Assembly (NCBI GenBank): GCA_964601515.1
Contig: CAZRNU010000010.1
Coordinates: 1 to 45,518 of the forward strand
Direction: 5' to 3'
DNA from: PWND01 sp964601515
GTDB lineage: Bacteria > Bacteroidota > Bacteroidia > Bacteroidales > UBA7960
Length of the DNA: 45,518 bases
Shown: positions 34,294 to 42,938 of the stretch, piece after piece
Position numbering within the stretch: position 1 is the first letter of the stretch
Layout of the letters: each line of letters begins with the position of its first letter
Program-made: the position numbers and the translations under genes
Notes under the pieces: generated by a model
Seen by the model: the letters and a program-made list of their open reading frames with translations, nothing else
Told to the model about the DNA's origin: nothing
The model's database searches: none

Positions 34294-34740
34294 TTACAAT
34301 CTGCCAAAAAACTTCAAAAGCCCTCGGTGAAAAGCATGAATCCCTTTTACAGGCTCGACATACATAAAAACACATCTTTTGGTTATAGCATTTAAGTTGA
34401 GGGACTGTGCAATCTCGATGCTTTCTTTTGTTTCGCTCATTTGCTGAATCCAAACATCTCTGATTCCTTTTTGAGCAATTTGCTTTAATACTGAATCTGT
34501 CTGTTTTTGTGGTGTTAGAATAACAGCCTTATTTACATTATCGGGTAATGCTTCAATGGAATTATAGCACTTGTCATTGTCGATAACCTCTGCAGATGGA
34601 TTTATTGCAAATACATTATATCCGTTTTCCTTTAGCTTGTTATAGACTAAAAATCCGAATTTTTTGGGGTTTTTAGATACTCCCACTATTGCAATTGGCT
34701 GCGATTTATCAAAGAAGGTAGTTGGATCTTGTGCTTTCAT
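34294..34740 (-). CDS. CoA-binding domain protein (Rossmann fold)
   Basis: This 148-residue single-domain protein resembles the CoA_binding_2 family (E. coli YccU-like). The Rossmann opening IAIVGVSKNPKKFGFLVYNKL (residues 16-36) carries the GVSxNPxK nucleotide loop. NVFAINPSAEVIDNDKCYNSIEALP and GIRDVWIQQMSE follow the family pattern. It corresponds to the CoA-binding part of succinyl-CoA synthetase without a catalytic domain. The cellular function is not established. It lies between the ROK kinase gene (91-base gap) and GH97 (18-base gap), but its relation to sugar use is unclear. Confidence 0.88.
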   Translation of the reverse strand: MKAQDPTTFFDKSQPIAIVGVSKNPKKFGFLVYNKLKENGYNVFAINPSAEVIDNDKCYNSIEALPDNVNKAVILTPQKQTDSVLKQIAQKGIRDVWIQQMSETKESIEIAQSLNLNAITKRCVFMYVEPVKGIHAFHRGLLKFFGRL

Positions 34741-34802
34741 AATGATTTTTTGATTAGAGGTGTAAAAACAATAATTAGGTTAAACCGGAATTCGCCTAAC
34801 AA

Positions 34803-34810
34803 CAAAATTA
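34803..34810 (-). promoter_or_regulatory. Possible internal promoter before the CoA-binding/GH97 genes
   Basis: On the minus strand TAATTTTG fits TAnnTTTG inside the 91-base gap after the ROK gene. No -33 box is clear, so this is weak. Confidence 0.28.
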
Positions 34811-34831
34811 CAAATAAAGAGTAATAAAAGT

Positions 34832-35815
34832 TTATAAAGCCTTTTTAATCAATGCAGCAGCACCTAAAATGGCAGCATCATTTTGATGAAGAGCCGATGG
34901 TTTAATCTGTATCTTATTTTTAAAAACTTGAAGAAGATTATCCTCGAAGTGTTTTTTCAAAGGCTCCATAAGAACATTACCGGCGTTAGCTACGCCTCCA
35001 AAAATGTAAATTGTGGAGGGACTTGTGTGCGCCACACTGTCTGCAAGCTTAACAGAAAGAATTTCAGCTGTTTTGTCGAAAGCCTCAGTTGCAATTTTAT
35101 CACCTCTGTTTGCTGCATTTCCAACATGCAAAGTAGTTAATTCATCAAGTGGAATATTTCGCAATTCTGAATCGTCGGATTTCTTATTTAAGAGTTCAAT
35201 AGCTGTTTTTACAATTCCTGAAGCAGAAGCATAAGTTTCCAGACAACCTTTTCTTCCGCATCCACAAAGTCGTCCATTAGGTAAGTAATTAGTATGACCG
35301 ATTTCTCCAGCAAATCCATCATGGCCGTATACAAGCTCCCCATTAACAACGATTCCGCTTCCAACTCCGGTGCCAAGAGTTATCATAATAAAATCCTTCT
35401 TTCCCTTGGCGTCGCCATACATCATTTCACCAATTGCAGCAGCATTGGCATCATTTGTTAAAACAACAGCCATTCCGGGAAACTTTTTTTGAATGATGTC
35501 TACAACAGGAATAATCCCTTTCCACCTTAAATTGGGGGCAAACTCTATTGTCCCTTTATAAAAATTACCATTAGGAGCACCTATCCCAAGGCCTTTTAAA
35601 AGCGATAAATCTTTAAGCTGTTCGAATCCGGTAATGGTTTCGCAAATTTCATTCAGAAAATCTTCCGCATATTCGAAAGATGATGTTGGTATTGCTTTTC
35701 TCTGCACAATATGGTCGTTGCTATCAACAAGGCCAATAACCGTAGATGTGCCTCCAATGTCTATCCCAACTATATAATATGATGCTATGGGTTGTTTGTT
35801 TCTGTTTGGTGCCAT
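34832..35815 (-). CDS. ROK-family sugar kinase, probable glucokinase
   Basis: This 327-residue kinase phosphorylates a hexose, most likely glucose, using ATP. The phosphate-binding motif DIGGT is at residues 19-23. The central TLGTGVGSGIVVNG and the zinc-binding ROK signature, GHTNYLPNGRLCGCGRKGCLE (His, then CxCGxxGC), are intact. No DNA-binding helix-turn-helix precedes the kinase domain, so it is an enzyme rather than a ROK repressor. It starts six bases after the stop of the MFS transporter gene, implying one message. With the importer and GH97 it forms a route from alpha-glucoside to glucose 6-phosphate. N-acetylglucosamine or fructose specificity cannot be excluded. Confidence 0.92.
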   Translation of the reverse strand: MAPNRNKQPIASYYIVGIDIGGTSTVIGLVDSNDHIVQRKAIPTSSFEYAEDFLNEICETITGFEQLKDLSLLKGLGIGAPNGNFYKGTIEFAPNLRWKGIIPVVDIIQKKFPGMAVVLTNDANAAAIGEMMYGDAKGKKDFIMITLGTGVGSGIVVNGELVYGHDGFAGEIGHTNYLPNGRLCGCGRKGCLETYASASGIVKTAIELLNKKSDDSELRNIPLDELTTLHVGNAANRGDKIATEAFDKTAEILSVKLADSVAHTSPSTIYIFGGVANAGNVLMEPLKKHFEDNLLQVFKNKIQIKPSALHQNDAAILGAAALIKKAL

Positions 35816-35821
35816 TTAATT

Positions 35822-37252
35822 TTAATTTTGTATTGTTTTCGGTTTATAACCTTTCCAGCCATAAAAAGCAAGGTAAAGGTAGGGCAATACCAATATTAGA
35901 TAAGAGCTTTGTAAGCCGGTATGGTCTGCCACAACTCCCTGCAATAATGGAAGTAATGCCCCGCCTAAAATAGCCATAACAAGCAATGATGAGCCTTGTG
36001 AGGTATGTTTGCCAAGTCCGTGAATTGCCAATGTAAAAATGTTAGACCACATAATTGAATTAAACAATCCAACTCCAATTATTGCCCACAACGCAATTTT
36101 ACCTTCCGAGAAAACTGTGGTAACTAGCAATGCAATTATAAAGAAGCTGAATACCGTCAGTGTTCTTGCGGGTAGGTTTTTCCCAATCACAAATCCAATC
36201 AAATTTAAAGCAATAAGAATAAAAAATGGCAATACAAGTGTCAAAGAAATCTTACTTTCAAGATATGATGCGCCATAAATTACTAAAAATCCAACAATAG
36301 CAATTAGCACCATAAGTAAAAACTGCCTCGTTTTTGCATTAAATGAACCAAGTGAAACGGCTCCAATAAAGCGACCAATCATTGCTCCGCCCCAATAGAA
36401 AGCAAGATAAATTTTTGCTTCCATTTCCGGATAACCCAATAGTTCGTTGAGATAATTTATTATTGTGCTTCCAATTGAAACTTCCGAGCCAACATAAAAG
36501 AAAATAGCAATAATTCCCAAAGATAATTGGCTGTATTTTAGTGCTTTGGCTCCTCTGTCAATCTGTTCATCTGTTTGCAGGGATGGTAGTTTTGCAAACA
36601 TAAATACAATTGCGAGTAAAGCAAATACACTTGCAAAAATAACATATGGTATTTGCACACCAGCAGCCGACATTGTTAATCCTGTGTCAGTTAGAATTTG
36701 ATGTCCGGCTTTATCAAGAAGTGGAATCCCATGACCTGCAAAAAAGTGAAAAACCAAATATCCACCAATAATTGGAGCAATTGTAGTCCCGAAAGAATTA
36801 AAGCCTTGAGATAAATTTAGTCTGCTAGAGGCAGTTTCAGGAGTGCCTAATATAGCAACATAGGGATTGGCTGCAATTTGAAGCATAGTAAATCCAAGAC
36901 CTAAAATAAACAATGCAGCTAAGAAGAAATTGTAAACCTGAATTTTGGCTGCAGGATAAAACATAAAGCAAGCCAACGCAGAAATTAATAAACCAATTAT
37001 AATTCCTCTTTTATAGCCTATTTTCTGAATAGGGTCGCCAATAAGCGATGATATTACAAAATAAATTACCGACCCAATAAAATATGCCCCGAAAAACGCG
37101 AATTGAACAAGCATTGCCTGAGCATAGCTCAATTCAAAAATCTTCTTCATATAAGGAATCAGAATATCATTCATGCAGGTAATAAAACCCCACATAAAAA
37201 ACAATACAGTTATGAGCATAAAGCTCCCGCGGTAAGATGTTGGTTGATTCAT
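35822..37252 (-). CDS. MFS sugar transporter (FucP/GluP type)
   Basis: This 476-residue inner-membrane protein has about twelve helices. The start (SFMLITVLFFMWGFITCMNDILIPYMKKIFELSYAQAMLVQFAFFGAYFIGS) and NPYVAILGTPETASSRLNLSQGFNSFGTTIAPIIGG are hallmarks of the proton-driven fucose/glucose/galactose permease family in Bacteroidota. The early acidic residue Asp in NDILIP is the position used for proton coupling in FucP-like transporters. Because the next gene is a ROK kinase and GH97 follows, glucose is the likely substrate. It is the first gene of the operon, with a possible promoter just upstream. Confidence 0.92.
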   Translation of the reverse strand: MNQPTSYRGSFMLITVLFFMWGFITCMNDILIPYMKKIFELSYAQAMLVQFAFFGAYFIGSVIYFVISSLIGDPIQKIGYKRGIIIGLLISALACFMFYPAAKIQVYNFFLAALFILGLGFTMLQIAANPYVAILGTPETASSRLNLSQGFNSFGTTIAPIIGGYLVFHFFAGHGIPLLDKAGHQILTDTGLTMSAAGVQIPYVIFASVFALLAIVFMFAKLPSLQTDEQIDRGAKALKYSQLSLGIIAIFFYVGSEVSIGSTIINYLNELLGYPEMEAKIYLAFYWGGAMIGRFIGAVSLGSFNAKTRQFLLMVLIAIVGFLVIYGASYLESKISLTLVLPFFILIALNLIGFVIGKNLPARTLTVFSFFIIALLVTTVFSEGKIALWAIIGVGLFNSIMWSNIFTLAIHGLGKHTSQGSSLLVMAILGGALLPLLQGVVADHTGLQSSYLILVLPYLYLAFYGWKGYKPKTIQN

Positions 37253-37272
37253 AGTTTTGCTTTTGGTTCAGG

Positions 37273-37280
37273 CAAAAATA
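37273..37280 (-). promoter_or_regulatory. Putative promoter of the sugar operon
   Basis: On the minus strand TATTTTTG fits TAnnTTTG, about 20 bases before the transporter ATG. The region further upstream is AT-rich without a perfect TTTG. Confidence 0.42.
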
Positions 37281-37377
37281 TGAATTTATTTGTATTATAA
37301 AATCAGTTTGTTTATTTAGAGGATGTCATGAAGAATGAACTACGCTTCATTTTTTGTGAAAAAGAGACAAAATGATT

Positions 37378-37971
37378 CTATTTAAGATCGCGCCTTGCTG
37401 ATTCAACTTTTTGTTTTTCTTCTCTTACTCTTTGCTCAGCCCTTTTTGCAGCTTCTTCAGCATCTTTTATCCTTTGCTGATTGTTTTCATACTGCTGTTT
37501 GGTAATTCTTTTCTGCTTGTAATTATCTTCGTTTCTTTCTCTTGCTTGCTGAATATTTGTATTCATCTGCCTAATCCTCTCTTGCTGTCTTTCAACTTCT
37601 GTGTCAGTTTCATCCAGTTTTTGTTTCATTTTTCTCCTAGCCTCTTCTGAGCGAATCATTCCAAACTCCCTGCCTGTCGCATCTCCTTTGTTTCTTCCAT
37701 AAGCATGCCCCTTTGCTTTTCCTTGTTCTCCTCTACCTGCTTCTCTCGCTTGTCCTGCATCTTGTCTTTCTTGTCTCTCTTCTCTTTGTGTACTCGCTTG
37801 TTCTTGGCGACCTTGTCCTCTTTCTTCCTGGCGGCCTTTTTCTTCTTCTACTTTTTCTTTTTGCTGTTTGCCTTTTCCTTCACCTTGGCCTTTTCCTTTG
37901 CCTTGTGAATAGCAAATGCTTACTGAAAGTAATAGCACTAATGCTATTATTGTAAATTTTCCTGTTTTCAT
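37378..37971 (-). CDS. Secreted Glu/Arg/Lys/Gln-rich low-complexity protein
   Basis: This 197-residue protein has a signal peptide (MKTGKFTIIALVLLLSVSICYSQ). The mature chain has a Gly/Lys/Gln repeat region (GKGKGQGEGKGKQQKEK) and a long Arg/Glu/Gln stretch. After a short ordered-looking window (GREFGMIRSEEARRKMKQKL) comes a long charged helix, probably a coiled coil (about 115-197). Several plus-strand frames are also open here because of the biased composition; they are shadows, since only this frame has a signal peptide. Function is unknown; an envelope-associated structural or binding role is a guess. It lies 15 bases downstream of a small lipoprotein gene and is likely co-transcribed. 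Confidence 0.75.
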   Translation of the reverse strand: MKTGKFTIIALVLLLSVSICYSQGKGKGQGEGKGKQQKEKVEEEKGRQEERGQGRQEQASTQREERQERQDAGQAREAGRGEQGKAKGHAYGRNKGDATGREFGMIRSEEARRKMKQKLDETDTEVERQQERIRQMNTNIQQARERNEDNYKQKRITKQQYENNQQRIKDAEEAAKRAEQRVREEKQKVESARRDLK

Positions 37972-37986
37972 AGTTAGGTCCTCCTT

Positions 37987-38199
37987 TTAAATTCCTTTTA
38001 ATAATTCATTTACTTTTTTTTCTGATTCTTCAACTTCAGATTTTACCTCTCTGACTGAAGCATCAATAATTGCAGACTCTTCGTTTACAAAAGATGTCTC
38101 TTCTTGAGGTGTCATGTCTTTAGACTCCGAACTTCCTCCTTGATTCCCGCAGGCTAATAAACCCAAGGAAATAGCAATAATAAACATTAGCTTTTTCAT
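37987..38199 (-). CDS. Small lipoprotein with a charged helical tail
   Basis: This 70-residue protein has a lipoprotein signal, MKKLMFIIAISLGLLAC (Cys17), a short Gly/Ser linker and then an acidic amphipathic helix (VREVKSEVEESEKKVNELLKG). The size and layout resemble small envelope lipoproteins, but no family is recognised. It is the first gene of a two-gene unit with the low-complexity secreted protein, and is divergent from the flavoprotein gene. Confidence 0.7.
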   Translation of the reverse strand: MKKLMFIIAISLGLLACGNQGGSSESKDMTPQEETSFVNEESAIIDASVREVKSEVEESEKKVNELLKGI

Positions 38200-38356
38200 G
38201 ATGTAATAATTTTTAGGTAACTAAATATTGCCCGATTCATTCCGAAAAGAAAATTTTAATTAGATGGGCAATTTGAATATTGGTATTCAAATGTACAAAT
38301 ATTTATTTTTATGTCGTAAATATTGGAAGTTAATTTACACGAATTGTCATTAAACG

Positions 38357-38364
38357 TATATTTG
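38357..38364 (+). promoter_or_regulatory. Putative -7 element before the flavoprotein gene
   Basis: TATATTTG fits TAnnTTTG and lies 18 bases before the ATG at 38383, in the 183-base divergent intergenic region. No -33 box is at the usual distance. Confidence 0.42.
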
Positions 38365-38382
38365 TAATAATTTGAAACGAGA

Positions 38383-39654
38383 ATGCAAAATAATCCTAAT
38401 CAGTTTGACGTAATCATTGTCGGCGCGGGTGCTTCCGGCATTATCGCCGCCGGAGCTGCTGCAATCAAGGGAGCCAAAGTATTGGTTGTTGAAAAAATGC
38501 ACAAACCCGGGCGTAAACTTCTTATTACCGGCAGAGGACGATGCAACATTACTCATAAAGCAGATATATCTTTTTTCTACGAAAACATCACTCAAAACCC
38601 CCGCTTTCTCAAGCATGCTTTCAATAGTTTTTTTGTTGATGATATTATAAAAATATTGCACGACCAGGGAGTTCCAACAACTCTCGAAAGGGGTAATCAT
38701 GTTTTTCCTGTCAGCAATCAAGCAATGGATGTTTTAAAGGCGCTAATGAATTGGGTTAGGGGGTTTAATGTTGAGTTTGTTTATGATTGCAAAGTGAAAG
38801 AACTTATTCTTACTGAGGGAGTTTTGGAAGGTATAGCTGCGGAAACCCATAAAGGAAGTGTTAATTTATATGCGCCAAAAGTGATTATTTGTGCCGGAGG
38901 TAAATCATATCCTGAAACAGGTTCATCGGGCGATGGTTATATGCTTGCACAGCAGGCCGGTCATAATATTATTGAACCTAAACCTGCTCTCTTGCCGCTA
39001 ATAACAAAAGGAGATACAGCAGGCAAACTGCAAGGACTAGGTTTAAGCAGCGTGAAAGTTGTTGTTTGGGCAGATGGTAAAAAGATTGCAGAAAGGATTG
39101 GGGATTTGATGTTTGCCCATTATGGCTTTTCCGGACCGGCTATTTATTTCTTAAGCAGGTTTGTTGTGGAGAAAATGAAAGAAGGTTGCAAAGTTGAACT
39201 TAGCATTGATCTTTTCCCTCAGAAAGATGAAAAGGCGCTTGACAAAGAATTGCTGTCAGAGTTAGATAATCATGGTAAGATGCAGTTGGACAATGTTTTA
39301 AAACGCTTCATTCCTGCAAGTATGGTTGATGTTTTTTTCGAAATAATTAAGTTGGATGGAAAGAAAGGCTGCAATAAAGTTTCAGCTCATGAAAGGAAAC
39401 AGATTCTAAAGCTAATGAAAGATTTTCGATTTGAAATTGCCGGTCACCATGGGTTTAAACAGGCCATAATTACTGCCGGAGGTGTCCCAACTAATGAAAT
39501 ATCCTCCAAAACTATGGAGTCGAAAATATTGAAAAATCTTTTCTTTGCAGGTGAGGTTATTGATATAGACGCAAACACCGGTGGTTTTAATCTTCAACTT
39601 GCATACTCTACCGGCTGGCTTGCCGGACATAGTGCCTCACTGAATATTCTATAG
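38383..39654 (+). CDS. NAD(P)/FAD-dependent oxidoreductase, HI0933/YhiN family
   Basis: This 423-residue cytoplasmic flavoprotein has an N-terminal FAD-binding Rossmann motif (VIIVGAGASGIIAAGAAA) followed by the family block KPGRKLLITGRGRCNITH (about 46-63). A second segment, APKVIICAGGKSYPETGSSGDGY, and the C-terminal signature AGEVIDIDANTGGFNLQLAYSTGWLAG complete the HI0933-like pattern. The length fits the family. The physiological reaction is not established for most members, though one relative acts in bile-acid dehydroxylation and others are simply annotated as flavoproteins. It appears to be a single gene, divergent from the small lipoprotein gene. Confidence 0.93.
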   Translation: MQNNPNQFDVIIVGAGASGIIAAGAAAIKGAKVLVVEKMHKPGRKLLITGRGRCNITHKADISFFYENITQNPRFLKHAFNSFFVDDIIKILHDQGVPTTLERGNHVFPVSNQAMDVLKALMNWVRGFNVEFVYDCKVKELILTEGVLEGIAAETHKGSVNLYAPKVIICAGGKSYPETGSSGDGYMLAQQAGHNIIEPKPALLPLITKGDTAGKLQGLGLSSVKVVVWADGKKIAERIGDLMFAHYGFSGPAIYFLSRFVVEKMKEGCKVELSIDLFPQKDEKALDKELLSELDNHGKMQLDNVLKRFIPASMVDVFFEIIKLDGKKGCNKVSAHERKQILKLMKDFRFEIAGHHGFKQAIITAGGVPTNEISSKTMESKILKNLFFAGEVIDIDANTGGFNLQLAYSTGWLAGHSASLNIL

Positions 39655-39794
39655 AGTATTTATTCATTCATCCCTATATTATTGCCAATCATCTCACAAA
39701 AAAACATAATCTTCTGATTATAAAAAACAAAGGAACCACATTGAGCGTTTTTTGATATATTTTCGCGTTCAAATATTAAACAAATTACTTAGAA

Positions 39795-42188
39795 ATGAAA
39801 TATTGTAGAGCTTTTTTCCTCTCTTTTTATATTGTTCTTACCTCTTTTCAGGTATTCCCCAATACTGTAAAAATTACAGTTAAAGAAACAGATAAAACTC
39901 CGCTTATTGGGGCAACTGTTCAACTGTCAAATATTGATGGCAATGGCCCTATTTTCAGAGTTACTGATAATAATGGTTTAGCAGTTTTTGAAGATGTGAA
40001 AACCGGCTTGTATTCATTAAAAATTACTTATGTGGGTTTTATGCCTCTTGAAAAATCTTTAAATATAAGACCAGGAGCAGGCAGTTTTGAGTATTTAATG
40101 GAGGCTGCTTCTATGAGCCTTGATGAAGTTACAATTACAGCAAGAAAGCCTCTAATCAGGCAGGAAGATGACAAAATGATAATAGACCCTGAGCCACTCG
40201 CTAGTATTAGCACCAATACTTTGGAAATACTTGAAAGCACTCCCGGACTTTATGTTGATCAGGATGGAGGAATATTTTTAACTAGTGCAACACCTGCAGC
40301 AGTTTATATTAACGGTAGAGAGCAAAAAATGAGTAATCAGGACATAACTACAATTCTTAGAAGTTTACCTCCAAATAGCGTAGAAAGAATAGAGGTTCTC
40401 AGAACACCTTCTACCAAATATGATGCTGCAAGCTCCGGAGGAATAATCAATATCATTCTTAAAAAAGGTGTCAAGATTGGCAGATTTGGCTCAGCAAGCC
40501 TTGGTATGAATCAAGGTGTTTATGGAAACCGATTTGCAGGGCTTAGTTATAATGATAGTGGCGACAAATCTACAATGTACGCTAATATTAACTATAATTA
40601 CAATGATATGCTTGAGGAGTTAAATTCTGTTAGAATTCTTAACACTCAAAGCACACTAGATCAAGCTGCTGATACAAGAAGAATTAACAATCAGTTGTTT
40701 CTTGGCTATGGAATTAATTATGATTTGAAACCCAATATAAATCTTGCTTACGACGGAAGAATAAATGCCAGCCTTAGAAATTCATCATCTAATAATATGA
40801 ATTTGATTTTCGGGTTAGAAGATGTTATTGTTTCAGAAAGTGAAAATATAACCAATAATAATTCTGAATTTCTTAGCTTACAGCAAGAACTTGGTGTTAT
40901 TGTTAAGCTTGATACTGTTGGCTCTGAATGGGATACAAAATTCAGTTATAATTATGCAGGAAATACCGGATTCCAGGATTATACAACAGAGTTTTATCAG
41001 CCATTTATTTTGTCAAACTCCGGTGAAGGCGATGATGCGCAGGGAAGGCATTTTGTGGTTTTCCAATCAGATTTAACATATCATCTTCCTCTTGATTTTA
41101 AGATAGAAACCGGAGTGAAAAGTGCATTCCAAAATTATGACTCTAAAGCAGATTTTTTTATTCATCAGAACAATGATCTAATTAATGATCCAATAAGAAC
41201 TAATTCGTTCTATTATGATGAAAGTATAAATGCTGCATATCTGCAAGCATCAAGAAATATTGGCTTTGGTTTTAATCTTAAAGCAGGTGTTAGAATGGAG
41301 CATACGGTTATGGAGGGGAACCAAACAATTCCAACCGATACCAGCTTTGTTGTTAACCGCACAGATTGGTTTCCATACGTTTATTTGAGTCGCGAACTGT
41401 TTGATATTATGGGAATTAAATTATTTGGATATGTAATATATCGAAAAACAATTAATCGACCCGGGTATCAAGATCTTAATCCATATATTAGGTTTGTTGA
41501 CCAGTTCTTATATGAAACCGGTAACCCGGCTCTTACACCACAGTTTACTGAAAACATTGAGGTAAATATCAGTTTTAATGATATGCCTGTATTTGCTGTT
41601 GGGCAAAACAAAACAAAAGATATTTTTTCTTCAGTTATGTATCAGGATGAAAATCAGGATGGCGTCTTAATTAGAACACTTGATAATTTGGGCAAAAACA
41701 AAGAAACCTACTTTAGAGGCATATTAGGAATTCCGCCCGGTGGAAAATACTTCTTTGCAATAGGAGCACAGTATAATTATCTTGAATACGATGGTATTTA
41801 TAATAACGAACCACTAACATTCACTAATGGTAGCTGGCGACTTTTTACTTTTCATTCTCTAAGGTTGTTTAAGGAAACCAGGCTTACCATGAATGGTTTT
41901 ATGATGACAAACGGTCAATGGAGTTTTTATGAACTTAAAACCTTTGGGATGCTCAATTTTGGATTGTCTCAAACCTTTCTCAATAAAAAGCTTACAGTTA
42001 CTCTAAGTGCGAGAGATGTTTTAAAAACAATGGTTAACGAATTTGAATTTAATCAAGGAGGAGTTACTAGCTATGGCAGCCGATATACTGATAATATGCG
42101 ATTTGGAATTAATATCAGATATAATTTTGGTATCAGACAAAGAGAAGAAAGAAAAAGTCCATTGCCTCAGATGGATATGGAGATGTAG
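39795..42188 (+). CDS. TonB-dependent receptor family protein with OMP_b-brl_3-type barrel
   Basis: This 797-residue outer-membrane protein has a signal peptide (MKYCRAFFLSFYIVLTSFQVFPN), a carboxypeptidase-regulatory-like domain (about 25-108, with PLIGATVQLSNIDG and GLYSLKITYVGF) and a plug-like domain (about 113-225, with YINGREQKMSNQDI and VERIEVLRTPSTKYDAASSGGIINIILKKG). The barrel contains RKTINRPGYQDLNPY and is typical of the Bacteroidota outer-membrane beta-barrel family 3. The C-terminus runs into a polar Met-rich tail (SPLPQMDMEM) rather than a terminal aromatic. The substrate is unknown and no DUF4249 or SusD partner is adjacent. The 140 bases upstream hold no clear promoter. Confidence 0.9.
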   Translation: MKYCRAFFLSFYIVLTSFQVFPNTVKITVKETDKTPLIGATVQLSNIDGNGPIFRVTDNNGLAVFEDVKTGLYSLKITYVGFMPLEKSLNIRPGAGSFEYLMEAASMSLDEVTITARKPLIRQEDDKMIIDPEPLASISTNTLEILESTPGLYVDQDGGIFLTSATPAAVYINGREQKMSNQDITTILRSLPPNSVERIEVLRTPSTKYDAASSGGIINIILKKGVKIGRFGSASLGMNQGVYGNRFAGLSYNDSGDKSTMYANINYNYNDMLEELNSVRILNTQSTLDQAADTRRINNQLFLGYGINYDLKPNINLAYDGRINASLRNSSSNNMNLIFGLEDVIVSESENITNNNSEFLSLQQELGVIVKLDTVGSEWDTKFSYNYAGNTGFQDYTTEFYQPFILSNSGEGDDAQGRHFVVFQSDLTYHLPLDFKIETGVKSAFQNYDSKADFFIHQNNDLINDPIRTNSFYYDESINAAYLQASRNIGFGFNLKAGVRMEHTVMEGNQTIPTDTSFVVNRTDWFPYVYLSRELFDIMGIKLFGYVIYRKTINRPGYQDLNPYIRFVDQFLYETGNPALTPQFTENIEVNISFNDMPVFAVGQNKTKDIFSSVMYQDENQDGVLIRTLDNLGKNKETYFRGILGIPPGGKYFFAIGAQYNYLEYDGIYNNEPLTFTNGSWRLFTFHSLRLFKETRLTMNGFMMTNGQWSFYELKTFGMLNFGLSQTFLNKKLTVTLSARDVLKTMVNEFEFNQGGVTSYGSRYTDNMRFGINIRYNFGIRQREERKSPLPQMDMEM

Positions 42189-42242
42189 AAGGGGTATCAG
42201 GTGTCGGGTGTCGGGTACCGGGGGTGGCGACTGCCGACTAAA
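42189..42242. repeat. G-rich degenerate repeat between convergent genes
   Basis: The words GGTATCAG, GGTGTCGG, GTGTCGG and GGTACCGG follow each other, then CGACTGCCGACTA. The composition is much more GC-rich than the neighbouring genes. It fills the space between the two stop codons, and no hairpin terminator is seen. Confidence 0.6.
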
Positions 42243-42920
42243 TTAAAAACTATAACCTAAAGATATGCTAAAAACATTGTTTTTAATCTCAAAAATCTCC
42301 TCTTCGCTATTATGAGAAGAAATATTTGCCAACCCCTTTCCGTATGAAACGCCCAATTGAAATGCAGATATGCTTATGCCTGAGCCAATTATCAGCCCAT
42401 AATCAGAACGCTGAAAATCTCCTTTTTTTCCCCAATCAATTTTCTGCTTTGAAGTTGCCGTAATGTCTAAAAATGTCTGTTCTACTGTAAAATATCCAAA
42501 TAAGCCAAAGCTATAAAATAAGCCTGTTTCGAAAAATAATTCTACATTTCTAAATCTGTATGATGACCTGAAAGTTAAGGGGAGATCAATGTAATATAAA
42601 TCATATTTAAATTTGGTTTTAATAGTTTCGATATTTGGAGTTTCTGAATCATTGCTATTAAGAATGTATCCTTTTTTTGAAAACAGCAATTTTGTTTCTA
42701 ATGAAAATAATTCGTTTAATATCAATTGATGTGACATTCCTGCATGAAATCCATAATTTGCTGATAAATGAGAATTATCAAAAATATCATTAGAGTTGGA
42801 AATATTGTAATCAATACTAGCAAAATTTACCCCAGCCATCAAGGTGAAATTATGACCATTAGAGCATAGCGGAATACATATTAATAGAATAATTATATGT
42901 TGCTTGATAAGTTTTTTCAT
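42243..42920 (-). CDS. PorT-like small outer-membrane beta-barrel protein
   Basis: This 225-residue protein has a signal segment (MKKLIKQHIIILLICIPLCSNG) and strands in the pattern of the OMP_b-brl_2/PorT-like family: FTLMAGVNFASIDY, YGFHAGMSHQLILNELFSLETKLLFSKKGY, YYIDLPLTFRSSYRF, VELFFETGLFYSFGLFGYF and NNVFSISLGYSF at the C-terminus. The YYIDLP motif is common in these barrels. It follows a C10 peptidase gene by 18 bases on the same strand. Function is unknown; a surface-anchoring or secretion-accessory role is possible. Confidence 0.82.
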   Translation of the reverse strand: MKKLIKQHIIILLICIPLCSNGHNFTLMAGVNFASIDYNISNSNDIFDNSHLSANYGFHAGMSHQLILNELFSLETKLLFSKKGYILNSNDSETPNIETIKTKFKYDLYYIDLPLTFRSSYRFRNVELFFETGLFYSFGLFGYFTVEQTFLDITATSKQKIDWGKKGDFQRSDYGLIIGSGISISAFQLGVSYGKGLANISSHNSEEEIFEIKNNVFSISLGYSF

Positions 42921-42938
42921 AGTTTTTTATTTGTTGAA

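Noticed and set aside
34741..34831. Hairpin between the ROK and CoA-binding genes as terminator
   Set aside because: The TTAGG/CCTAA pairing is short with a long loop and a weak T-run. It is not good evidence for separation of the two genes.
37328..37351. Plus-strand terminator (ATGAAG/CTTCAT stem followed by T-run)
   Set aside because: No plus-strand gene ends nearby, the stem is only 6 bp and the loop is long. Probably chance in AT-rich DNA.
37411..37955. Plus-strand open frames encoding Phe/Leu-rich peptides
   Set aside because: They are the complement of the Arg/Glu/Lys-rich minus-strand gene, whose composition removes stops from other frames. They have no start context.
38350..38721. 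Minus-strand frame opposite the start of the flavoprotein gene
   Set aside because: It overlaps a well-conserved FAD-binding coding region and has no signal, motif or spacing that supports a gene.
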